A stretch of 64,000 bases of DNA from contig CP136066.1 in NCBI GenBank assembly GCA_032622095.1, positions 171,380,664 through 171,444,663 on the forward strand, given 5' to 3'. Each line of letters opens with the position of its first letter. Position 1 is the first letter of the stretch. Below are positions 45,223 through 57,072 of the stretch, in pieces. The translations under genes were made by a program, and so were the position numbers. The DNA comes from Siphonodentalium dalli. Lineage: Eukaryota; Mollusca; Scaphopoda; Gadilida; Siphonodentaliidae. The notes under the pieces were generated by a model that was not told where the DNA came from, ran no database searches, and was given only the letters and a program-made list of their open reading frames with translations.

Positions 45223-46004
45223 CAATGCATTGCGGTGGCCCTGTGTATAACGGCTCACCGGCGGGGAAACAATTTTCACCATCGGTCCCGGTTAGCGTGA
45301 GTTTTTTGTTTTTCATAAACCAGTTGTTTTCAAGAAAGCTGTCTTTTTCTATGTTAACCCCGATGATAGGCGTAACGCATAAAGCAATCCTTGATGCCAT
45401 GAATGTTACAGATTCCTTTGACAAACGTGTATTCTTTGAATATTCTGACGCGGTAAGCGGGCTTATCCCAAATATTATAAAATTTAAACAAGTTCAATGT
45501 ATGCAAGTTTGTTTGTGGGCGAAGTTCGACATCCAAGCTCTCTGACTGTTGTGAAGCGTATGATATATGTTTGGATCAAGTGTTCGAAAATTTAATTTCC
45601 GTCGATGTACTTGGCTCTATTTTGTGTACGTTTATAGCACTCTTCAAACTTGTTATGAGATGATCGTAGCGAATTTCTGCATAGACACATGTTGGCCTGA
45701 TTTTTGCGACGAAAAGTTGGCATATTGAACTGGGATTGGGTGCCATTATTAACCAAGATATATACGCATTCGGAATAGTCGGAACGCTCTTTAAAAAACA
45801 CTTCTTCAAATATTTCCGTTATTTCGTTAAAACACTTCTTCAAATATCTCCGTAAAGGTAAAGGTACATTCTGTATAGAGTTATTACCCTTGAGATTAAA
45901 TATGAAGCTAACATGCAGGATTATGTCGTGATTTAGTGGACAATCCCAAGCTCGCGTGCCACGCGTGGTCGGATTGGCCATTAATTAATGAAAATTTTAG
46001 GTAC
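45223..46004. other. Sequence joined to the cGLR pseudogene; unrecognised frames
   Basis: A plus frame (45225-45545, 106 codons) and minus frames (45576-45809, 45592-45981) are longer than most in the region but show no domain I recognise. A short duplication of aacacttcttcaaatat occurs at 45797 and 45832. It may be an unknown repeat or a gene fragment. Confidence 0.35.
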
Positions 46005-46032
46005 GGATTGTCCATTTATAAATGGACAATCC
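46005..46032. repeat. 28-bp perfect palindrome
   Basis: Starts ggattgtccattta and reads the same on both strands. A partial copy (ggacaatccc) occurs upstream at 45938. It is a possible foldback core or a symmetric binding site. Confidence 0.9.
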
Positions 46033-47597
46033 TTAGAGAATTGCCTGGTCTGGACTTGGTGACCGTGGTCTTCATGTGTTATAACTATATAGCTCATTAT
46101 GTGTCAATAAAATTATCATGGCAGAACATTATGTGGTTAATATGACGGGAGCTTTTGAAGAACCATAAAGTGTACGTGCATTTCATAATTGAAACATGAG
46201 TATTTTGGAGTGCATGTGAGGACAAACGTTTTCTGATTTTTCCGTTTTTGCTAATTTGTTCCAGCCATTTTTTTTACACCCACCCCCTAGTAGCACGAAA
46301 ACAAGGATTTACGAGAGATAAAACAACACCGAATGTATTTCCTTGCATACTATAATGATATATGAATAGTATGTGCTTTTTCTTCAGTGTATTTTCTCAT
46401 AACAATCAGTCCAGTTGAATTTTTATGTCAGATGCTGTTTGAATTATTCTTTTGTTAGACTGGTAGATAGGTTTACTTAGCTCATACTCCATATTGTAAA
46501 TTTGAACAATCAATTATAAATAGCTACATTATGCTACATTTTGAAAACAAAACTGTCCGAATTGGTAACAAGCAAAAACATTTATCTATGCTGGATTAAT
46601 TAATAACTATGGTAAAAACAAATACAAGACAATAATATTCCATGTGTGATCTGCTATTACACTTTGAGATGCTGTGTACTTATCAAACTGACAGTTTTTA
46701 TGAGTAAACTTAAGTTGACATTGCAGCATGCTGCAACATTCCACCACCTAATCAGACTTATTGGTATATAATTCTCTTTGTTATATGCTTGATTTGAGTG
46801 ATTAAAGCCACATTGCGGTTTGCGCTCCAAAAAACACAACATAATATTCGCTTTTGAATTTTTTTCGGTATTAAAACAGATAATTACATGCATAAACTAC
46901 CTTTCTATGGCAAATATGTGTCACAAAAAGACGCATTCAAGTCATGAAATTACACAAATATCTGGGTGTTTGGGACCCAAACAATCCATCTTCCATTTTC
47001 CATCATTGTCGGTACGCGATAAGGCGTTTCAATTTGATCATGTGTGTCCATGCGACAACAATGGTCTCTGGTGACAAGAATTTAATGATAGAACAGTCCT
47101 CCTGCATTTATCAGCAACGTAGCGACGATGAGTTTTCAGGCAGGAACATAATATTACTAATATAATAATAATTAATTATTATAAGAATTATGTACCATAT
47201 CAAAGTAAAAGATGCCAGCTTCATGTTCCGCACTGGTGTGAAATTTGAAAGTGGTGTCGTTGCTATGGGAACGGCATGTAAACAATGTAGACACATTTTG
47301 AGGAAAAACAAAGGTAATTCTATTCTAGAGACTGAAACCGGTGGTGAAGATGCTGCTTTTGTGTTACTTTTCCATGTCTATTTTCAAACTACTCCAATAT
47401 AAAATGGGGTAAACAGGTGTGTTATGTAGATTGTTTGCCATTTTGGGACAGACATTCTACGTTATATGGTTTACGACTAAACATTGTTTGTGTATATTTC
47501 ATTTTATTACTAACTTCAGTAGTTGGTGCACCTATCACAGATAAGTGTTCGCGTTTTTATATTTTCGATTCTGATAACTAAAGCGCCTTTTGAAGAA
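46033..47597. other. No gene recognised
   Basis: Contains the ttacacccaccccct phrase (46273), related to 38025. The plus frame 47190-47402 (KVKDASFMFRTGVKF, ACKQCRHILRKNK) looks mildly protein-like and is followed by aaaggtaatt, a plausible splice donor; no family is recognised. Confidence 0.3.
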
Positions 47598-47646
47598 ATG
47601 TTGTTGTTGTTGTTGTTGTTATTGTTGTTGTTGTGATTGTTGTTGG
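47598..47646. repeat. (TTG)n microsatellite
   Basis: Imperfect trinucleotide run; the Cys-rich frame across it is an artefact. Confidence 0.92.
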
Positions 47647-48438
47647 AATCTGATGATACGGGTACCATCGAATCGGATAATGTACCAATATCGGAATATT
47701 TTAAAGTTATTTATTAGTCTGAATTTTTCAACCATTTATTGTTTTCAAGAATGCTATATATCACCCACCACGCGTCTTCCGCTGGCGACATGCATGTTAC
47801 TCACTGGCAGGTAGTTAGAAAGAACAGCGGCATTGAAGTTCAATCAAACAAGATGGCGACTTAAACGGGTGAATTTTTTTTGATGGGAATCAAAACACGT
47901 ATAAATCAACCTGTATAGGCGGTATCCTGCATCACAACAAGTAGCGTCGAAGACACAATCGACCGACTGGTCATATGATCGCAGTGAGTGACTTGATTGC
48001 ATAAAATACATATAAATAAATCAAGTTTGAAAATCCACAAAAACACATCACCAATTGTCGTGCAACTGTTTACTACTGAGAAATATGCCTGACAAACGTC
48101 TACCAGCATCAACATCAAGCGCTGATGAAAGCTTGCATACGGAATCGGTAAAGCCTAAACTAAAGCAAAGGCCTTCTAAACAGTGACTGAGGTCTTAATA
48201 AATAGAAATTTAATGCATCAAATACCAGCATGTCCGCGATAGTGGCGAGTATTTGAGTACATGACGTCATCAATAATATCGGTTGACTTATTCCCGTTTC
48301 ATTTGGGTCACACAAAAGTGTGTGCCCGTGTGTTTCAATTTTTTAAAACGGTTCATTAACACAGGCTGGTCGCCATATTGCTACGTCATCATCATATCAG
48401 GAAATTGTAATAGGTAGCTGAGAACGATTTATGACGTT
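47647..48438. other. No gene seen
   Basis: No recognised repeat or coding motif. Confidence 0.35.
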
Positions 48439-48483
48439 GACCGGTGTTCTAAAATATAAGTATGGTTGTAAAATAAGTATGGT
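48439..48483. repeat. 45-bp repeat, inverted copy at 57660-57704
   Basis: Perfect 45-bp identity in opposite orientation. It includes taagtatggttgtaaaataa, whose complement resembles the recurring accatacttattt phrase of the 195-bp satellite. Confidence 0.9.
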
Positions 48484-48831
48484 TTTTGGCTTAGGCATGC
48501 GCATAGGACACAAAACATCTAATGCGCGAGTATTGCGCATGCGCGCGTTGTGACCTTCACTGTGAGGTCTGTATAAACCGACTGTCAATCATTTTGTCTC
48601 TTTTATCGAGTTGAACTGAGCAATAACAATCAGACTTCTCGGATTTTGTGAGCTACATACGACAATTACATGCATCCCAAACTTGAAAATCGCTTTCAAC
48701 TTCTAGGAAAACAATGACGTTTACTACTGTTTAGTCTGTAGGATTGTTTCAGTGCAGGAATCAATTATATTAACTTATAGGCGCTCTAGTCATCAATAAA
48801 CGAGTTTGAGAACTCATATTTATTAATTATG
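48484..48831. other. No gene seen
   Basis: AT-rich sequence preceding the hAT MITE. Confidence 0.35.
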
Positions 48832-48839
48832 ACTATGAC

Positions 48840-49229
48840 CAGGGGCGCCGGAAGCATCCAAGGGTAAGGGGGGGGGGGCAGAGCCTACAAAAAGGGCACT
48901 TTTCCGCAAAAAAGGGCATTTTCTCCGCAAACTCGGGAAAATAACCATAAATTCATTGTGGCAAAAATCCCTATTTTAATGGTACCCCCTATTTGTCGGT
49001 TTTTATGGCCGTTTTGTGATAAAATTGACAAAAAATTAATATTCCTTGTGAAATTGGTGGTATTTGGACCAAAAAAGTCACATTTTGCTATAAAAAGACG
49101 AGATTAAACACACAAAAAGCATTTTCTGTCTCCAGAAAAAGGGCAAGTCCTGCCCCCGCTCGCCTCGGCCCCTTGGTCAAGGGCAGGGGGGTCAGCTGTC
49201 CCCTCTTCCCCCCTCTTCCGGCGCCCCTG
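48840..49229. mobile_element. 390-bp hAT-type MITE
   Basis: Perfect 15-bp terminal inverted repeats, CAGGGGCGCCGGAAG at 48840-48854 and its complement at 49215-49229. A perfect 8-bp TSD, actatgac, lies at 48832-48839 and 49230-49237. Subterminal regions contain aaagggca repeats. It has no coding capacity. CAGGGGCG-type ends with an 8-bp TSD are classic hAT. Confidence 0.93.
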
Positions 49230-49237
49230 ACTATGAC

Positions 49238-49557
49238 TCGTATGAGTATGAGATATAAATAAATTTCGAACTTCAAGTCACTAAATTGACAAATTAGAAA
49301 GTAATTTTGTCAAATAAATTTTGATTCCAATGTATTAGAACTAAATTATAAGTTAATATTATATAACTAATAGTAATATACTAGTACTGCTATTTACTAG
49401 TCTGATTCTGAATATATTAATAATATTTATAAGGAAAGTCCTACTCCTAGTCCTAGTTTCCTTTCTTTTTAATTTTATGTTATATTTATATGTTCTTTAT
49501 TTCGGACAAATGTGTCCATATATATGCCATAATATGGATTAGATAGAATATCTGAAA
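49238..49557. other. No gene seen
   Basis: Very AT-rich, no recognised feature. Confidence 0.4.
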
Positions 49558-50055
49558 TTAATATAGAATGTGGTTCCACATAGTAAATAGTTCTGAGTTA
49601 TATTTAATATCTGAATTGCAAATGGCAGAAATCAGAGAATTTGATTTTGGGCTTGTTTGGTTTCTCTCGCGGAAGCTGTAAATACTTTTTCTTCGCAACA
49701 TCAGCAAATTTGGCACCCACCTCGAGACAAACATCTCACTTGCGCTGCATGAGCGTTCATATCCCATCAAGAGTCTGAATGAATTGTTATAGCAAACAAT
49801 GCGAGTTTCCTCATGTTGGACCACGTAGTCCACAGATGTGAACAGTACATTGGAGCGACATATCGTTCAAACAGAAATGTTTTTACATGAACAGAGCATC
49901 TCGGAAACCTCATAACCAGCATGTTTGCATGCCCTTGCGCATACATATCTGAATTGACGTGCGATATCATCAGTGAGATCTTCCATTATAATATGACCAA
50001 GATACATGTATTTAATTGATGTATATAACTCAATCCTGATTCGTAATATGGCCAC
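49558..50055 (-). pseudogene. LINE post-RT C-terminal fragment, frameshifted
   Basis: Minus-strand pieces in adjacent frames read YMYLGHIIMEDLTDDIAR (50000-49947), HANMLVMRFPRCSVHVKTFL (about 49920-49870), FERYVAPMYCSHLWT, then IVCYNNSFRLLMGYERS and SEMFVSRWVPNLLMLRRKS (49800-49680). This order resembles the region just after the RT thumb in a family of aquatic-invertebrate LINEs. The upstream RT core is absent; there is no intact ORF. Confidence 0.75.
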
Positions 50056-50540
50056 CGATAGCCATCTTGGATTTTGCTCTTTGCATGACTAAATCCTTTG
50101 GCTCACTCTACAGTACAGAGCACATCCCTCAATCAATCGTCATCAGAATTCATTATATTCATGTTCGGGGTGACCAGTAGATGGGAGCTATCAAATGTTT
50201 TTGAATTTCATTGGGAAAACATGGCCGCCTGCAGCCATCTTGGATTTAACTTTTTATATATATCTTCATGTTGACGACTTGACGTCTAGTGTAATAGTAT
50301 TACTATTACTTAGAAATTTCAACATGCACTCCACATTCCTTCTCAGGAGACGGGAGCGATTGCTCTCGCAACCATACACACTCTCAATTTTTAATTTACG
50401 GGGTCGCCAATACGACAACGACCACCGCCTGGTCAAACTACACACACGTACCAAGTTTCGTCCCGATCGGTCGAGAATCGTAGATTTGTATAAATGACAG
50501 ACAGACAGACAGACAGACAAACAGAGGTCTTCAAAAAATA
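50045..50540. repeat. Dispersed 'ggccgcc/gatgggag' and (GACA)n repeats
   Basis: 50045-50270 has two units with atatggccaccgatagccat and catggccgcctgcagccatc, akin to 35525-36200. 50440-50520 reads accaagtttcgtcccgatcg followed by a (gaca)n run, akin to 56890-57003. Confidence 0.65.
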
Positions 50541-50550
50541 TATATGAGAT

Positions 50551-50762
50551 GAATGAATTTAAGCCATTAATAAGCGCAAAGTACACTTGTGACTTGTGTG
50601 CTCTACGACTGATGCAAACAACATGGTAATTATAATGGAAATTAATAAACGGCTGGAGTCATAAATAAATTTTCATTATAAATACCATGTTATTTTATTC
50701 GTTCATAGAGCACACGAGTGTATTTTGCACTAATACATGTCTCAAATTCATCCATTTGTTGC
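50551..50762. repeat. Foldback element, partial second copy at 53325-53450
   Basis: The left arm (gcgcaaagtacact, tgtgtgctcta, aacatggtaattataatgg) is mirrored by the right (cattataaataccatgtt, tagagcacacgag, catgtctcaaattcat). The copy at 53325-53450 contains only the left half and ends at the 195-bp satellite. Confidence 0.75.
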
Positions 50763-50984
50763 ATAAACTCTGTTGATTATAAACTGAGATGGTCACACAA
50801 ATGGTCGGATTTAGTGTACAGTCCCCATTTAAGCTATCCATGCCCAGCCAAGCCCGACAGAAAAATCAACCGTCACTCAAAGAGGGCACGTCCTTTCTCT
50901 GGGCGGCGACTCTGAGCGATGAATGGGAATGAAAATGACCGCTAGCTGGTGTTGAGTTCTTTATATCTATATTATCTCCTAATT

Positions 50985-51178
50985 AGGAGATAATATCTCC
51001 CAATTAGGAGACACTAAGTCCTAATTAGGAGATAATAACTCCTGTATCTCCTAATTAGGAGATAATATATCCTAATTAGGAGATACTAAGTCCTAATTAG
51101 AATATAATATCTCCTAATTAGGAGATACTAAGTCCTAATTAGGGGATACTATCTCCTACTTAGGGAGATACTATATAT
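50985..51178. repeat. Palindromic minisatellite, ATCTCCTAATTAGGAGAT
   Basis: About nine exact or near copies of a self-complementary ctcctaattaggag motif alternate with aat-, act- and actaag-type spacers. The region can form many alternative hairpins. No protein is encoded. Confidence 0.92.
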
Positions 51179-51481
51179 CATAGTATTTTTTGTTAGGTGG
51201 CACTAAAACGCTTCCATACATATTTGACCTTTTTGTATGATTGGCTGCGGACACACGTATCGCGGTAGCGATGACATAGTAGGTGTGACAATTTATTATG
51301 GTGGAGTTTGGTGACAATTGGTTAATTGGTCGAGTCGACTCATTATGCGGAAACTCAGCGGGCAACATAACCAGCTATGGCACAGAAATATGACGACAGA
51401 TTGTCACAAAATAAGCACTATAATAAATTGTCACACCTACCATGCCATCGCATTGTGGTACGTGTATCCGCAGCCATTATT
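51179..51481. other. Spacer before 195-bp satellite
   Basis: Contains an inverted phrase pair (cgcggtagcgatg, 51260, against catcgcattgtgg, 51445, with nearby caatttattatgg/ataataaattgtc), a weak foldback of about 240 bp. No gene. Confidence 0.45.
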
Positions 51482-52375
51482 TAGATAAAATCGTTCATGA
51501 TAATCCCTCTCCAGTCTCCAATACATATGTGCCAACCACACTTATTTGTGACAAAAATCAATACTTATTTTGCAAACGACAAAATGTATTGTAAATGTTA
51601 GAATCCTTAAAACAATTGTAAAATCGGTACGCATTTCTGCTTCCAGATGTTCTTTAGTTTGGTAATCTTAAAAGAGGACACCCGTCATCCCCGATAATCC
51701 GCTTTCAAGTCATATTATACCCAGTTTTTTGACAACCCGTATACTTATTTGTCAGAAAAATCAATACTTATTTTGCAAACGAAAATATTTCTTGTTAATG
51801 TTAGAAGCATTAAAGCAATTGTACAATCGGTATGCATTTCTGCTTCCAGATGTTCTTTAGTATGATAATCTTAAAAGATGACACCCGTTATCCCCGATAA
51901 TCCGCTATCCAGTCATACCGAGCTATTTGACAACCATACTTATTTGTCGGAAAAATCAATACTTATTTTGCAAACGAAAATATTTCTTGTTAATGTTAGA
52001 AGCATTAAAGCAATTGTACAATCGGTATGCATTTCTGCTTCCAGATGTTCTTTAGTATGATAATCTTAAAAGATGACACCCGTTATCCCCGATAATCCGC
52101 TATCCAGTCATACCAAGCTATTTGACAACCATACTTATTTGTCGGAAAAATCAATACTTATTTTGCAAACGAAAATATTTCTTGTTAATGTTAGAAGCAT
52201 TAAAGCAATTGTACAATCGGTATGCATTTCTGCTTCCAGATGTTCTTTAGTATGGTAATCTTAAAAGATGACACCCGTTATCCCCGATAATCCGTTATCC
52301 AGTCATACCGAGCTATTTGACAACCATACTTATTTGTCGGAAAAATCAATACTTATTTTACTTACAAATTAAAAC
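51482..52375. repeat. 195-bp satellite, main block
   Basis: The marker phrase aaccatacttatttgtcgg recurs near 51535, 51735, 51931, 52126 and 52321; the last three are 195 bp apart and almost identical. Each unit also has gcatttctgcttccagatgt and gacacccgttatccccgata. Two identical-looking ~60-codon frames (51878, 52073) are simply the unit translated. Confidence 0.92.
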
Positions 52376-52769
52376 AAATGTGGGATCTGTATAATAAGTA
52401 TGCAATTTCATTCTCATATTTGACCTTTTTGTATGATTATCTAGATAGAAATTGTTCATGATAATCCCTCTGCAGTCTCCAACCATGTCTATATAGCCTA
52501 CATATGTGCCAACCATACTTATTTGTCAGAAAAATCAATACTTATTTTGCAAACGAAACCATGTCTTGTTAAAGTTAGACGCCTTAAAATAATTGTACAA
52601 TCGGTATGCATTTCTGCTTCCAGATGTTCTTTATTATGATAATCTTAAAAGATGACACCCGTTATAATTATCCCCGATATTCCGCTTTACAGTCATACCG
52701 AACAATATTTGACAACAATACTTATTTGTCGGAAAAATCAATACTTATTTTACTTACAAATTAAAACAT
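52376..52769. repeat. 195-bp satellite, diverged copies
   Basis: Two more units (marker near 52509 and 52712) with indels and a segment catgataatccctctgcagtc shared with the first unit at 51497. Confidence 0.8.
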
Positions 52770-53324
52770 GTGATTATGTGAGTGGGTCTAAATGACCGCG
52801 AACCGTTTATTGGGAATTTGGGATTGGGCCCGGGAGGATTTGGAATGACAGTATGTCCTCCCCCACGACCCACTTAGGAATGATGTTGGGTGTTATAAAT
52901 GGTGATATAACAATGAAAAATGATGGGAAAATGATCTAAACTTTTTTTTTTACTTCTTCTTTTTCGCTTTTCTCCCTAATTATGTATACTGTTTCTGCGT
53001 TTCAATTGTTCTTTTTCTTCTTCCCTCGAGTGGTATTGATGGCCCCTGGTGGTGGTTTCCTGTCGGTCCTACCAGAGGTCTATCATACCCTATTAGGCCA
53101 CTTCAAGTAAATGTTGCTACTGGTGTGACCTCTTACTGCAAAACCACTTCAAGTCAGCCTGCATGCATGTGTACGTATGGTCATGGTTGGTCCATGGACA
53201 CAATGCACCGACTGGAAAGTGTTCACATCGTGCGAGACTTGCATGGCTTGGGATTAAAGGGTACTGTACACTGAATCCGGCTATTTATGAGACCATCTCC
53301 TTTTATACTCAACATAATATATAT
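52770..53324. other. Insertion separating satellite copies
   Basis: Non-satellite DNA with a pyrimidine-rich stretch (52945-53020) and internal phrase repeats (cacttcaagtaa/cacttcaagtca, gtgacctcttactgc). It looks like the 3' end of an unidentified retroelement; no coding motif. The adjoining 53325-53450 is the half foldback. Confidence 0.4.
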
Positions 53325-53447
53325 GAATGAATGAATTTGAGCCATTAATTAGCGCAAAGTACACTTGTGACTTGTGTGCTCTACGAATGATGCAAACAAC
53401 ATGGTAATTATAATGGAAATTAATAAACGGCTGGAGTCATAAATAAA

Positions 53448-53705
53448 TTTGACAACCATACTTATTTGTCGGAAAAAACAATATTTATTTTGCAAAAGAA
53501 ACCATGTCTTGATAAAGTTAGAAGCCTTAAAACAATTGTACAACCGGTATGCATGTCTGCTTCCAGATATTCTTTATTATGATAATCTTAAAAGATAACA
53601 CCCGTTACCCCCCGGCGATATTCCGCTTTCCAGCCATATATACCGAGCTATTTGACAACCATACTTATTTGTCAGAAAAATCAATACTTATTTTACTTAC
53701 AAATT
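53448..53705. repeat. 195-bp satellite, distal copies
   Basis: Marker phrase at 53451 and 53656; one full and one partial unit beyond the insertion. Confidence 0.85.
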
Positions 53706-54359
53706 TTAAACGAGAGGCCGATCACGATCGGCAGATGTTTAACCCATACCTTGCCGACAGCGATGAGCTATTTTCATATATCCTTACCCCATCCTTTTCA
53801 TGAGTGCAAAACTTTAAACAATTCACACCTTACTATTAATTCACAAGTGAAATCACACTTATTGGGCACCTTGCTCACATTAACACAATGTTAACAGACG
53901 TGGCTTTGATTTCAACCTGAACCTATTAGTGACTCCAACACAGATACATGTATGTCTTATAGAGTTATAAGTCTAATTAAGCTCAATCCATAGTCGGAGA
54001 GAAGCACCATAGCTGTTAAATATCAAATAATTAAGAAATTAGGTAGATAAACATCATAGCAACTCAATTTATCTATGTATTACATTGGAACATGAGACAT
54101 TACATATTGTGTGGGTTTTTTATTATCATTGCTATTTTTTTGTTCATAATATCTTGTGTCAGCTGCATATTAAAAATTCATAGCAACCTATTAATATTTC
54201 ACCACTAAAAAACAATCAATACCTGATCAACTATAGAAGTGAGGGATGTATAGACCTGGATATAAAATATGATTGCTAATGATTGGATATAAATGTTAAT
54301 TTTCTTGTAAGTTGATCATTAGAAAAATATGTTTGTGAACAGTTTAAATATAATTAAAG
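53706..54359. other. No gene seen
   Basis: AT-rich sequence without recognised motifs. Confidence 0.35.
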
Positions 54360-54363
54360 TTAA

Positions 54364-54945
54364 AGGGGTACTGTACGCCAAATGTTGTTGTTGGTTTCTA
54401 TAGTCTCCGAGTCGGAGAATAAGGTAACAATTTTTCCATTATTTGAAAGTATGTTGAGTACGAAGTCATGTTACGGATGACAAATTTACCGGAATGCAAA
54501 AATACAAATTGTCGTTATCGAGTAATTTTTGTAAAGTTTTCAACCAAATGAATCAAATAAAAGTTTTAGTATATGCATACTAGTCCCATATAATCATTTA
54601 AGTTATTGTATCATCGCTAGTCAGTGAGTGGCTTGAGTGTTCTCCCCGTATCATCATAATATTTTAAGCGATCGTGTGTGCGATCGGTTTAAAATCCAGT
54701 ATCCCTCAATTACTGTTTTTGATTACGGTAATTCGTAATTTAATTGACGCCATTTTATGGCTCCAGTCATAAATTCAATTTATATCAAATTATTAACTTG
54801 TAAATTATTAAATTTTAAGATAGCCTATTAACCTGAGCGTTTACAGAATACATCTTCGACTCAAATTACTTATGTTTCTATATATTATCGATATTAGATC
54901 GTTGTTGTCACCGGAAATTTAATGAAAATGGCGTACAGTACCCCT
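54364..54945. mobile_element. TTAA-flanked MITE (T2/Kolobok-like), 582 bp
   Basis: Preceded by TTAA (54360-54363) and followed by TTAA (54946-54949). The termini AGGGGTACTGTACGCCA and its complement form a 17-bp perfect inverted repeat. TTAAAGGGG matches the TTAAAGGRR start described for Xenopus T2 MITEs of the Kolobok group. Non-coding. Confidence 0.85.
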
Positions 54946-54949
54946 TTAA

Positions 54950-55418
54950 AGGTACTCAACCCGTAAAGAGGGTCCCCATCTCAACAGATTCCAACAACAA
55001 CAATCCGATCAGAGGGTCCTATATTACTATTTCTTTGGCTTTGGGGGTAAAAAATATTTGATTCGAGTCGAGGAACCCATCAAACAAAGCTCAGAGTTAT
55101 TAGATATTGATTTTTGAAAATTCTTATGTTCTCGAGATGAGTACTTATAACTGCCGTCAATTTGGTAACATGCTCGAGATTTTACGCCAAAATTCTATTC
55201 AAACAGACAAGGATGGATAACTCTATAATCAAGTGGTAATAATTGACTACGTACTGGGCCAGTAAGAATTCCCGATAATGAAAAATAATAGATTTCTAAA
55301 ATCGATATCTAACAAATCTGAGCTTTGATGGGTGACTTCCTCGACTCGAATCAAATTTTTTTGACCCCCGAAGCCATTGAAATAGTAATTGAGAGGAGTT
55401 TTATCGGGTTGAGTACCT
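54950..55418. mobile_element. Second TTAA-flanked MITE abutting the first, 469 bp
   Basis: Shares the TTAA at 54946-54949 with its neighbour and is closed by TTAA at 55419-55422. The ends AGGTACTCAACCCG are inverted repeats. Inner parts (tttgattcgagtcgagga) also match inverted, so the element is nearly a complete foldback with a short unique centre. Confidence 0.85.
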
Positions 55419-55422
55419 TTAA

Positions 55423-56399
55423 GGTTTATAATATTATCACAACCATTCGATCGATACCAAAATCTATACAGGTGAAGAATGTGTCATGATTATCACAGAT
55501 GTGATTATTTATAGAGTAATCATGCAAAAAATATTTAGCTATCACATTGTGTCAACAGGATTGGTGAAGGATGTTAATATATTTAAGCAAATAAACCAAA
55601 TGACCCTCACTGTGCAGGTTAGAGGTGTGTTATCATAAACTGTGCCAGAACTATAAACATAATCAATGGAAATATTTGAGTTATCAAATTGGATAGTAAG
55701 GGGTTAATCTTACCCAAACTAATGAACTGATAAACACAGAGTAGTCAACAAAATGCATGTCATTGGATTTAGAAACCCATACAATAAGTCAGTCTCAAGA
55801 ATCCCAGCACTGTTAATATTATCCTGTAGCCCAAATGCAATTGAGGGAATTTCAAAATAAGACATATCCTCTAATGATGAATTTCAATTGGTCATTTCTT
55901 GAAACACTGACTGAACCTGGCTCAAAGTTAAAGTGATAATTTAATATATGTCTATCAGATAATATGAGTCAATCGAATGGGTTAATTTTAATCCCAAATT
56001 CATGCAAATTAAAAGTGGATCACCATCAACATGTACATAGAATAGGAGAATGATCAAATAAAAAACACCAGAAGACCATATGATGTGTGCAGAGGGTTAA
56101 TAATTTTCAATGACATCATATGATGGAACTAAGGAATGCTGTATTAATTATTTTCTAAGTTATAACAACAGTGTCTCTGTAAACAATAATGCCATGAACT
56201 GCATGGTTTCAACAGAGAACAGAACTGGAATAAAGAGTCTAACATCAATCAAAGTTTGACAAATGTTTATATTAAGTCTGCAGTCACCAGTGGAACTATC
56301 AGGTCACTGTGTCCAAAGCAATAAATTATCTCCTTCCAATAACACAGGTGTGTCTTGTTCTATTCAAATTTAATAGTGCATGGAAAAGATGTATGAATT
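55423..56399. other. No gene seen; possible old repeat units
   Basis: The phrase accaaaatctatacaggtga (55457) resembles 56582, hinting that this region is an ancient tandem array related to 56400-57072. No coding signal. Confidence 0.35.
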
Positions 56400-57072
56400 A
56401 TACAGGGCCATAACTCTGTTAATATATACCGGATCAAACCCATATTCGCACTTGATCTGTATTTAGGGGTCAGAAATTCATATACCAAAATTGGTGTCGA
56501 TCAGATGAAAAATGTTTGAGTCATCCTGGCTTGGATGAATTCTATTTAAAAACAAGAGTGGAAAGGGTTAACTAAACAATACCAAAATCCATACAGATGA
56601 AGAACGTTCTAAGAAAGACCTAGGTAAGAAATATGAGGCAGATCAGAAGAAAATTGTTTGACTTTGATGCATCAGATAGCATTTGTGAGCAGGGTTAATT
56701 ATTTTCTAAACCGATCAACCAATCAATGTCAATGACATTTTTTTTATTATTATTATAAAAGTTAAAAGTAATTTTTTTTTTAAGAAATCGATTTTTTTTC
56801 CCATTTTTTTTTTTCGAAAAAGGGTCATAACTCCTTAAATAAATCGGATCAAACCCATATTCGAACTCGATCTGTATTTTGGGCTGTGAAACTCACATAC
56901 CAAATTTGGTTTCGATCGGATAAAAAATGTTTGAGTTATCGCATTACTCGTAAAGTGTCTACGGACAGACAGACGGACAGACAGACGGACAGACAGACAG
57001 ACGGACCAACGACGAGTGGTCAATCCGGGCAACGACACTATGTTTACCATACTATGGTATGGGTAAACATAA
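56400..57072. repeat. Dispersed repeat with two units, (GACG/GACA)n and hairpin end
   Basis: Units at 56410-56530 and 56825-56945 share cggatcaaacccatattcg, ctgtattt and aaaaatgtttgagt. The second runs into a cagacagacggacag tract (56962-57003) and ends in a small hairpin, gtttaccatactatgg (57041-57069). It is analogous in layout to 1060-1786. Confidence 0.7.

Noticed and set aside
45225-45981. Host gene encoded by the 106- and 129-codon frames
   Set aside because: No recognisable domain, opposite overlapping strands, and next to a pseudogene breakpoint; kept only as unassigned sequence.
47590-47814. Cys-rich peptide frame
   Set aside because: The cysteines come from the (TTG)n microsatellite read as TGT.
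51878-52258. Two near-identical ~60-codon frames as a tandem gene family
   Set aside because: They are two units of the 195-bp satellite; 195 is a multiple of three so the frame recurs.
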